DNA of 5,477 bases from Legionella genomosp. 1. Lineage in GTDB: Bacteria; Pseudomonadota; Gammaproteobacteria; Legionellales; Legionellaceae. How positions within the stretch are numbered: the stretch's first letter is position 1; each line of letters begins with the position of its first letter. The notes beneath the pieces are model-generated. The model worked only from the letters and a program-made list of their open reading frames with translations. It did not search any database and was not told the origin of the DNA. Location: contig CAMBHM010000107.1 of NCBI GenBank assembly GCA_945867185.1, positions 1 to 5,477 on the forward strand. Direction: 5' to 3'. The position numbers and the translations under genes are program-made. Shown piece after piece: positions 1-5,477 of the stretch.

Positions 1-696
1 TTTAAAGGTCAACTTGTAATGGAATATAATCAAAAAGAACAATTTACCAACAAATGCCAGCAACAACAAGAGGGCGCTCAACAAGCCTGAAAATAACCCC
101 ACCATCAACGGATAAAACATCAGCTCAAGCATCCATTTTAATTGGAGAACGCGGCTTGAATTGACCCAATCCTTTCCGACAAACACTTCATTATTCCCTG
201 TATGCATGGATTGCTCAAAGATCTTACTTTCTGCCAGCTCCGAATGGTTCAAAAAAAAGAATGAAAAAGAGGGCACGCGAAACAAGAGCGTATCTTTGGT
301 TACCAATACCGTTAATTCAGGGTAGGCTTTATCCATATGCGTTATTTTTCCGGTCGTATCAATAATGGAAACCACGGCACCCGCCTTGTTTTTCATCAAA
401 TAAGGCATCGGTTTATCAAAATTGACTTGACCATTTTCAATATACAATGGCGGTAAGGCTTCAATGGGTTGAATCAGCTGAGTATCAAAATAATGATTAA
501 AATCAATGATTGTGTGAGTTGCCAACGGAATAAGGAGGAGGGACACCAAACAAAACAAGTACCTCATTCCACATCCGCGCCATCGTTTCACGACGTCAAC
601 ATACAGGTCGCTTGAGTAAAAAGCCATATAAAACGCATCCCGATAACGATATATCGGGGCATCCATCAATCGCATTGCCTTCTCTTTTTTACTCAC
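1..696 (-). CDS. DUF1189-family inner-membrane protein, C-terminus cut by window edge
   Basis: An open frame of 232 codons runs from a GTG at 694-696 to the left edge with no stop, so the C-terminus is missing. GTG is chosen because a perfect AGGAGG lies 5 nt upstream; the alternative ATG at codon 8 has no such site. Seen in the protein: a basic N-terminus (SKKEKAMR), a Y/F-rich segment at about 15-33 ([17 protein letters not shown]), a basic KRWR just before a membrane segment at about 44-60, a soluble region of about 130 residues (61-190) containing [17 protein letters not shown] and IIDTTGKI, and a second membrane segment at about 192-216. This layout matches my recollection of DUF1189, a family without a known function. 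Charge bias suggests N-terminus inside and the 61-190 domain in the periplasm; more membrane helices probably follow beyond the edge. It overlaps the end of ugpC by 8 nt, so it is probably translationally coupled to the transporter. Family assignment is from memory; a role with the importer is inference. Confidence 0.82.
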   Translation of the reverse strand, partial: MSKKEKAMRLMDAPIYRYRDAFYMAFYSSDLYVDVVKRWRGCGMRYLFCLVSLLLIPLATHTIIDFNHYFDTQLIQPIEALPPLYIENGQVNFDKPMPYLMKNKAGAVVSIIDTTGKITHMDKAYPELTVLVTKDTLLFRVPSFSFFFLNHSELAESKIFEQSMHTGNNEVFVGKDWVNSSRVLQLKWMLELMFYPLMVGLFSGLLSALLLLLAFVGKLFFLIIFHYKLTFK

Positions 697-1780
697 AAAA
701 TCCTCCTAATCGCAAACCGCTTTCTTGAGAAAACACATGGGCCTCTGACTGCTCAAGCGCCACCGCAAATCGGCCCTCAGGAATAGAGCAATCCGATGAG
801 ACGCGAAGGGATAAAGGCCTACTACCCACTTCCGTTTGAACATGAAACAATTTGTCAGCTCCCAAATCATCCACACCCATAAGACGAACCCACAAGCTAT
901 CGTGTCCTGGGACCGGACTCATCCGAAGATGCTCCGATCGAATCCCAATCATCACCGCATCTCCACACCGCATAGAGTGCTCACAACAAGGCAAGGGTAA
1001 CTGGATCCCTTCCCCCACTTGCAATACCCCCTGTGTAACATCCCACTTCGCCGGTAAAAAATTCATGGGGAAATGTCCAATAAAGCCTGCTACAAATAAC
1101 GAAGCGGGCTTTTGATAGACCTCAACAGGCGTGCCCACCTGTTCTATCAAACCCTTGTTTAAAATCACCACCCTATCTGCCAACGTCATCGCTTCGGTTT
1201 GATCATGCGTGACATAAAGCGAGGTGGTTCGCAATCGCTGATGCAGTTTTTTAAGTTCATAGCGCATGGTCGTACGTAGTTGCGGATCAAGATTAGACAA
1301 CGGCTCATCAAATAAAAATACAGCAGGGTTCCGTACGATAGCGCGCCCCATTGCCACCCGTTGTCGCTGCCCCCCAGAAAGCCCCACCGGTTTTCTATTT
1401 AAATAATCAGACAATTGCAACAACACGGCGACCTCTTCCACCCTGGTTTTAATCAGCGTTTTTTTCATACCCCGCATCTTCAATGCATACGCCATATTAT
1501 CAAACACCGTCATATGCGGATAAAGCGCGTAGTGTTGAAAGACCATCGCCATGTCTCTCATACTGGGAGGCATCGTATTCACACACCGATCATTGATTAG
1601 TATTTGGCCCTTCGTGACCGTGTCAAGACCTGAGACCAAGCGTAATAAAGTGGATTTTCCACAACCTGAAGGTCCAACGACCGCGACAAACTCCCCTTTC
1701 TCAATCTGCAAATGAATGTCTTTTAAAATGCAATGCGTCCCATACCACTTGCTGATCCCTTTTATCTGAACAGTAGCCAT
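689..1780 (-). CDS. ugpC: ABC importer ATPase UgpC (sn-glycerol-3-phosphate type)
   Basis: This is the cytoplasmic ATPase that powers uptake by the UgpA-UgpE permease pair; the E. coli homologue serves sn-glycerol-3-phosphate and glycerophosphodiesters. At 363 residues it has normal length (E. coli UgpC is 356). Seen in order: Walker [10 protein letters not shown] at 36-44, Q-loop Gln82, signature LSGGQ at 134-138, Walker B VFLFDEP at 154-160 with Glu159, D-loop SNLD at 162-165, H-loop His192, then a MalK-type OB/TOBE regulatory region from about 235 ([14 protein letters not shown] at 278-285, LGADKLFH at 306-313). All catalytic residues are intact. The usual RPEHL of this region reads RSEHL here. 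The start ATG overlaps the ugpE stop by one base (TGATG), with AAGG close upstream. Other MalK-like sugar ATPases share the domains; the ugp assignment rests on its UgpA/UgpE partners and the C-terminal LGADxLxH stretch. Confidence 0.92.
   Translation of the reverse strand: MATVQIKGISKWYGTHCILKDIHLQIEKGEFVAVVGPSGCGKSTLLRLVSGLDTVTKGQILINDRCVNTMPPSMRDMAMVFQHYALYPHMTVFDNMAYALKMRGMKKTLIKTRVEEVAVLLQLSDYLNRKPVGLSGGQRQRVAMGRAIVRNPAVFLFDEPLSNLDPQLRTTMRYELKKLHQRLRTTSLYVTHDQTEAMTLADRVVILNKGLIEQVGTPVEVYQKPASLFVAGFIGHFPMNFLPAKWDVTQGVLQVGEGIQLPLPCCEHSMRCGDAVMIGIRSEHLRMSPVPGHDSLWVRLMGVDDLGADKLFHVQTEVGSRPLSLRVSSDCSIPEGRFAVALEQSEAHVFSQESGLRLGGFCE
702..707 (-). promoter_or_regulatory. Shine-Dalgarno of the DUF1189 gene
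   Basis: On the minus strand AGGAGG is followed by 5 nt (ATTTT) and then GTG. It lies inside the last codons of ugpC. It is the strongest ribosome-binding site at any gene junction in this window and decides the GTG start. It suggests that the DUF1189 gene can be initiated independently of coupling, unlike the weakly marked starts of ugpA and ugpE. Confidence 0.85.
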
Positions 1781-2613
1781 CAGTCCTTAAACCCCTGTAT
1801 AAACCAACGTCGTAGGACAAGCACCACCAAACAAGGCGGCGCTAAAGCAAGCAAGACAACGGCCATGATCTCATGCCAGGCTGGGACCTGGTCGGAAACC
1901 CCCGCCATGGTATGCACCCCCATCACCATCGTCGCCATATGGGGATCGGTCGTCATCACCAACGGCCATAAATATTGATTCCAACCATATACAAATAAAA
2001 CAATCCCCATCGCTGCCATTTGATTTCGAGACAGGGGTAGCAAGATATCGATAAAAAAACGTATAGGTCCCGCTCCATCTAAAATGGCCGCATCGACCAA
2101 CGCACTGGGCACCGTTTTAAAAAACTGTTGAAAAAGAAAAGTAGCCGTTGCAGAAGCCATCAATGGCAGCGTCAGGCCTACATACGAATTCAACCAACCG
2201 AACGATGCAATGACTTGAAACGTGGGAACAATCCGAACCTCAACTGGCAGCATCATCGTGGCAAAAATCAACGCAAACCACCCTTTTTTGAATGGCAAAT
2301 CAAAGTATACCAGCGAAAAGGCGGACAACAAAGCCAATCCGACTTTTCCAATGGCTATACAAAGCGCCATGATAAAACTATTCAGCAACATCCGATTTGT
2401 TGCTTGCCCCCCTGTGGCCACCAAGCCTTCTGTAAGGACCGTATGCATATTGTGCAATAGTTGTGTTCCGGGCCAATAAGGGAGTGGGCCCTGCACCAAG
2501 GTCGCCCCACTATGACTCGCTACAACCACGGCGAGATAGAGAGGCAGGCCCAATATGCCGATGAAGAGCACCAGCGTCATATGTGACAATAGCCCTGAGA
2601 ATCGCTGTTTCAT
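1780..2613 (-). CDS. ugpE: ABC importer permease UgpE (sn-glycerol-3-phosphate type)
   Basis: This is an inner-membrane permease subunit that pairs with UgpA to form the channel. At 277 residues it is close to E. coli UgpE (281). About six hydrophobic segments can be seen, at roughly 11-31, 77-103, 112-127, 142-165, 198-218 and 248-267. The cytoplasmic EAA loop that docks on the ATPase is at 174-193 ([10 protein letters not shown] then FFIDILLP), with Asp in place of the usual Glu at its start. Stretches I recognise as shared with enterobacterial UgpE include [30 protein letters not shown] and [10 protein letters not shown]. The start ATG overlaps the ugpA stop (ATGA), and only a weak AGGA lies about 10 nt upstream, so translation is probably coupled to ugpA. 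Confidence 0.93.
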   Translation of the reverse strand: MKQRFSGLLSHMTLVLFIGILGLPLYLAVVVASHSGATLVQGPLPYWPGTQLLHNMHTVLTEGLVATGGQATNRMLLNSFIMALCIAIGKVGLALLSAFSLVYFDLPFKKGWFALIFATMMLPVEVRIVPTFQVIASFGWLNSYVGLTLPLMASATATFLFQQFFKTVPSALVDAAILDGAGPIRFFIDILLPLSRNQMAAMGIVLFVYGWNQYLWPLVMTTDPHMATMVMGVHTMAGVSDQVPAWHEIMAVVLLALAPPCLVVLVLRRWFIQGFKD

Positions 2614-3575
2614 TTATAATGAATCCTATGTTCAAGATAGCGAAACTGTAGCATTGTTAATCCTATCACGATCACCATCAACATCACCGATTGCGCAGAA
2701 GAGCTACCGGGATCCATGCCCACGAACCCATCTTGATACACCTTATAAATCAAAGTTGTCGTACTGGTTCCTGGGCCTCCATGCGTAAGGACATGAATGA
2801 TGCCAAAGGTATCAAAAAATGCATACATCACATTCATTATCAATAAAAAAAAAGTGGTAGACGACAACAAAGGGAAAATGATATCCCAAAATTGTCGCCA
2901 AGTAGAGGCCCCGTCCAACGTTGCCGCCTCTTTCAAAGCACTAGGAATCAGTTGAAGGGCTGCAAAATAAAATAAAAAATTGTAACTGAATTGCTGCCAG
3001 CTTGCAGTCAGAATGACCATCCATAATGCCTGCTTGGGATGAATCAAATAATTAAATTCATATCCAACATAAGACAACCCTATCGTAACCCACCCTAATG
3101 TCGGATGACACAACAGCCGCCACAGCATGGCTGCAACTGCGGGTGCCACTGCATAAGGCCACAACAAGAACGATTGGTAGAGTGACTGGCTCTTACTTCT
3201 TCCCGACACAAGAACAGCCAGAGCAAGACCTAAACCCAACGTCAGGACTGCGATAGGAATCGTCGTCATCAAAGTCGCTACGACCGCAGCGCCATAAGCT
3301 TGATCATGCCATAAGGCTATAAAATTAAGAAACCCAACAAATCGTTCATGCAATCCAAACGCATCACCCACGTACAAAGACTGACGAATAGCACTGACTG
3401 AAGGCCAAATAAAAAAAATAAGTGTGACTAGCACCTGCGGCGCAATAAATAAAAAGGCCGTCTTACGGTACCGATGATAGGGATTATTTCCACCATGGCG
3501 CATCATCACTAATTGATGGCGTCTCTCGGAATCATGGGGTCGCGTCTTGAATAGGGTAAGCCGTGGGGCTCTCAT
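2610..3575 (-). CDS. ugpA: ABC importer permease UgpA (sn-glycerol-3-phosphate type)
   Basis: This is an inner-membrane permease subunit and the partner of UgpE. Hydrophobic segments lie at about 40-60, 97-123, 133-153, 183-208, 238-262 and 296-312. The EAA loop is at 215-235 (KEAATLDGAST then FWDIIFP). The C-terminal part is strongly UgpA-like: HGGPGTSTTTLIYKVYQDGF at 265-284, followed by GSSSAQSV and [11 protein letters not shown] at the end. The chosen ATG at 3573-3575 overlaps the trpE(G) stop as ATGA but has no clear Shine-Dalgarno. It gives 321 residues against about 295 in E. coli, and the extra N-terminus is basic and unlike known UgpA. Starting at Met24 or Met25 (3501-3506) would give 297-298 residues, but no good ribosome site precedes those either. 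A run of nine U in the mRNA lies at codons 241-244. The product is clear; only the start is uncertain. Confidence 0.92.
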   Translation of the reverse strand: MRAPRLTLFKTRPHDSERRHQLVMMRHGGNNPYHRYRKTAFLFIAPQVLVTLIFFIWPSVSAIRQSLYVGDAFGLHERFVGFLNFIALWHDQAYGAAVVATLMTTIPIAVLTLGLGLALAVLVSGRSKSQSLYQSFLLWPYAVAPAVAAMLWRLLCHPTLGWVTIGLSYVGYEFNYLIHPKQALWMVILTASWQQFSYNFLFYFAALQLIPSALKEAATLDGASTWRQFWDIIFPLLSSTTFFLLIMNVMYAFFDTFGIIHVLTHGGPGTSTTTLIYKVYQDGFVGMDPGSSSAQSVMLMVIVIGLTMLQFRYLEHRIHYK

Positions 3576-5477
3576 GATGGCGTTCGAGAGGACAGCGATT
3601 TCACCCGCTTCATCACATTGAGGATGATGCGTAACCCTGCCTGGTTGGGTAAAGATAATATTGTTTCAGGATGAAACTGCACTGCCATGATGGGCAAGGT
3701 ACGATGGGACACGGCCATCACGATCCCCTCCTCACTCTCTGCACTAACAAGGAGTGAGGAGGGGAGTGTTTCTCGATGCGCATACAAAGAATGATACCGT
3801 CCAGCGGTAAAACTCGATTCAAACCCATCAAACAAATCAGCCTCACTCAATACATGAATCAGTGATGCTTTCCCATGCATGGGATACTTTAACACCCTAA
3901 GTTCACCCCCAAAGTACTCCACAATCCCTTGCAACCCTAAACAAACTCCAAACAAAGGCACGTTCACCTCCAGCACTGCTTGAATGGTCTCTTTCACTTT
4001 GAAATCGATGGGCCTTCCAGGGCCTGGGGATAATACGACCAGATCGTAAGCAGATGCTTTCAGCTCCACTAATACTTGATCACTTCGAATCGTCGTGACG
4101 CAGGCCCCGGTTTGTCGAAAATAATTCGCCAACGTATGAACAAACGAGTCCTGATGATCAACCAGTAACACCCGTAGCCCTGAGCCTACGGTTTCCGCAC
4201 TTTTGATTTCAGGCTGGTTTAGAGCGGGCGGCTCTAAGAGCTCCAGAAAGGCAGAAGCCTTCAATCGAATTTCTTCCTCTTCTGCTATCGGATCTGAATC
4301 GTACAACAAGGTTGCCCCTGCCCTGATTTCAGCAATCCCCTGCTCAATGCGCATCGTTCGTAATACGAGACCCGTATTCAAGTTCCCATTAAAATGCAAC
4401 CAGCCCACCGCCCCGCCATACCATTTTCTGGGCGATTTTTCATGGGCTTCAATGAAATTCATGGCCCACAGTTTAGGGGCACCGGTGACAGTTACCACCC
4501 ACATATGCGATAAAAATGCATCCAGTGCATCAAACTCATCCCGTAACTGACCTTCCACATGATCAACGGTATGAATCACGCGTGAGTATAATTCAATCTG
4601 ACGCCGCCCTATGACTTGTACACTCCCCGGCACACATACCCTGGATTTGTCATTTCTATCCACATCTGTACACATCGTTAATTCAGACGTTTCTTTAGAA
4701 GAAGATAGCAACGTCTGAATCTGGGCCGCATCCTCGATGGCATCTACACCGCGCCTAACGGTGCCCGAAATAGGGCACGTTTCTACCCGTTTGCCTTGCA
4801 CTCGCACATACATTTCAGGCGAAGCCCCAACGAGGTATTCGGCTTCCCCTAGATTGATCAAAAACCCATAAGGAGCGGGATTGCACTCACGCATACGTCG
4901 AAATAACTGAGAAGGACGCTCTCGGCAGGCTCGATAAAACGTTTGACTGGGAACCACTTCAAACAAATCACCACACGCAAATCGTTCCTTGGCTGTTTCA
5001 ACCAGAGCTGCAAACTCTCCCGGCACATGATCGCCTGGTTTCTCCGGCACTTTCACCGAATGATACGGCCTCACCGCCCCATCCCTAGGTAGTCCGCGAG
5101 TGGAATACTCACCCTGTTCAAACTCATACTGCCTGATAAACGCCTCTTCTTTTCGGTGATTGATAACCACCATTTCATCCGGAAGATACAACACCAACTC
5201 TCGCTGATTATCCTGCCTCTCAAATCGTGCGCGCACCGCTTCAAATTGAAAGATCAAATCATAGCCAAAGGCACCGTATAACCCAAGATACGCTTCGTCC
5301 GTTGATTTGAAGAAAGCCAGAAGGTGACGTAATACCGTAAAAACAGAGGGTTGACGACTTCGCTGTTCTTCATGGAAAATAGTATGATCTGGTTTTGCGC
5401 ATAAGTCGCAGTGATGCGTGGTTTGACTGATCATCAAGAGATCATCCCTTGCCGTCAACCAAGGTCCAAGCATCTTC
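3572..5477 (-). CDS. trpE(G): Fused anthranilate synthase TrpE(G), N-terminus cut by window edge
   Basis: The enzyme converts chorismate and glutamine to anthranilate, the first step of tryptophan synthesis; both subunits form one cytoplasmic chain. Numbering is from the ATG at 5471-5473. This is probably an internal Met, because the frame stays open to the edge and rhizobial TrpE(G) has about 730 residues against 633 here, so roughly 100 residues should lie outside. Seen: synthase domain from the start to about 415, with GLYGAFGYDL (64-73), NPAPYGF (198-204), PISGT (234-238; PabB-type enzymes have PIKGT), DVDRNDKSR (270-278), TGAPKLWAM (330-338) and RAGATLLYDSDP (384-395). After a short linker comes the amidotransferase domain from about 433: LSPGPGRP, Cys511 in GVCLG, and His601/Glu603 in FHPE complete a catalytic triad. 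PhzE-like aminodeoxyisochorismate synthases share this fusion, but PISGT, EKSPRKWYGGA and the overall match favour TrpE(G). It overlaps ugpA by 4 nt. The tryptophan-binding LLES region is not in view. Confidence 0.93.
   Translation of the reverse strand, partial: KMLGPWLTARDDLLMISQTTHHCDLCAKPDHTIFHEEQRSRQPSVFTVLRHLLAFFKSTDEAYLGLYGAFGYDLIFQFEAVRARFERQDNQRELVLYLPDEMVVINHRKEEAFIRQYEFEQGEYSTRGLPRDGAVRPYHSVKVPEKPGDHVPGEFAALVETAKERFACGDLFEVVPSQTFYRACRERPSQLFRRMRECNPAPYGFLINLGEAEYLVGASPEMYVRVQGKRVETCPISGTVRRGVDAIEDAAQIQTLLSSSKETSELTMCTDVDRNDKSRVCVPGSVQVIGRRQIELYSRVIHTVDHVEGQLRDEFDALDAFLSHMWVVTVTGAPKLWAMNFIEAHEKSPRKWYGGAVGWLHFNGNLNTGLVLRTMRIEQGIAEIRAGATLLYDSDPIAEEEEIRLKASAFLELLEPPALNQPEIKSAETVGSGLRVLLVDHQDSFVHTLANYFRQTGACVTTIRSDQVLVELKASAYDLVVLSPGPGRPIDFKVKETIQAVLEVNVPLFGVCLGLQGIVEYFGGELRVLKYPMHGKASLIHVLSEADLFDGFESSFTAGRYHSLYAHRETLPSSLLVSAESEEGIVMAVSHRTLPIMAVQFHPETILSLPNQAGLRIILNVMKRVKSLSSRTPS
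3724..3765 (-). repeat. Perfect 14-bp inverted repeat inside trpE(G)
   Basis: The arms are 3724-3737 (TCCCCTCCTCACTC) and 3752-3765 (GAGTGAGGAGGGGA), separated by 14 nt. They are exact complements with 9 of 14 pairs G-C. In the trpE(G) mRNA they would form a stable stem-loop about 150 nt before the ugpA start. It is not an intrinsic terminator, because no U-run follows (the downstream sequence is UCGUGAUGGCC). It encodes the stretch around PSSLLVSAESEEG, residues 571-583. Function unknown. Confidence 0.8.
4681..4720 (-). repeat. Perfect 11-bp inverted repeat inside trpE(G)
   Basis: The arms are 4681-4691 (ATTCAGACGTT) and 4710-4720 (AACGTCTGAAT), separated by 18 nt. They are exact complements. 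They lie in the codons for the conserved synthase stretch QIQTLLSSSKETSEL (251-265). A stem-loop could form in the mRNA. No U-run follows, so it is not a terminator. Function unknown. Confidence 0.7.

Noticed and set aside
639..658. 7-bp inverted repeat (CCCGATA/TATCGGG, 6-nt loop) early in the DUF1189 gene
   Set aside because: It is short and within the coding sequence, some 40-60 nt after the start; by itself it is not good evidence for regulation.
852..1115. Plus-strand open frame of 87 codons
   Set aside because: It lies entirely antisense to the conserved C-terminal part of ugpC, and its product resembles no family I know.
1415..1600. Plus-strand open frame of 61 codons
   Set aside because: Antisense to the conserved ATPase core of ugpC; His-rich low-information product, typical of a shadow frame.
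1733..1978. Plus-strand open frame of 81 codons
   Set aside because: Antisense across the ugpC/ugpE junction; no recognisable product.
2128..2479. Two overlapping plus-strand open frames (2128-2460 and 2222-2479)
   Set aside because: Both are antisense to membrane segments of ugpE and overlap each other in different frames; very polar, unrecognisable products.
2555..2788. Plus-strand open frame of 77 codons
   Set aside because: Antisense across the ugpE/ugpA junction; no recognisable product.
3871..3884. Perfect 14-bp palindrome TCCCATGCATGGGA
   Set aside because: It encodes YPMHGK, a stretch conserved in the amidotransferase domain, and a palindrome of this size is not unlikely by chance in a 5-kb window.
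4203..4550. Plus-strand open frame of 115 codons
   Set aside because: Antisense to the highly conserved synthase core of trpE(G), Ser-rich, with no known likeness.
4759..4780. 6-bp hairpin GTGCCC/GGGCAC in trpE(G)
   Set aside because: Stems of this size are common, and it falls in codons of the conserved PISGT region.
3572..5477. Phenazine-type PhzE (aminodeoxyisochorismate synthase) as an alternative for the fused enzyme
   Set aside because: The motifs PISGT, DVDRNDKSR and EKSPRKWYGGA match rhizobial-type TrpE(G) better, and no phenazine genes are nearby.

Overview
All five genes in this window lie on the minus strand and every junction overlaps, so it reads as one transcription unit running from right to left: trpE(G) (5' end beyond the right edge), ugpA, ugpE, ugpC, then a DUF1189 membrane protein (3' end beyond the left edge). 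There is no intergenic space, no RNA gene, no mobile element, no CRISPR array and no visible terminator. The operon's promoter must lie outside, upstream of trpE(G).

The organism is probably a gammaproteobacterium, most likely Legionella or a relative. I infer this from three things: UgpA and UgpE closely resemble the enterobacterial proteins, anthranilate synthase is the fused TrpE-TrpG type known from rhizobia and a few other lineages that I recall to include Legionella, and the DUF1189 protein resembles legionellal members of that family. Base composition looks like mid-40s percent GC by eye. The taxonomic call is moderate to weak.

Region by region: 3572-5477 encodes a chorismate-to-anthranilate enzyme, with the synthase and glutamine amidotransferase domains in one chain. 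2610-3575 and 1780-2613 encode the two permease subunits, and 689-1780 the ATPase, of an sn-glycerol-3-phosphate (Ugp-type) ABC importer. 1-696 encodes a DUF1189 protein with a GTG start preceded by a perfect Shine-Dalgarno sequence. This last gene is easily missed because it starts with GTG and runs off the window.

Two points stand out. First, the importer cassette has no ugpB (periplasmic binding protein) in the window: an anthranilate synthase sits where ugpB lies in E. coli, and a membrane protein of unknown function with a predicted periplasmic domain sits at the end. Second, trpE(G) contains two long perfect inverted repeats inside its coding sequence (14-bp and 11-bp arms). The 14-bp one buries an AGGAGG motif placed 8 nt before an in-frame ATG. 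Neither proves a new system, but both can be tested.
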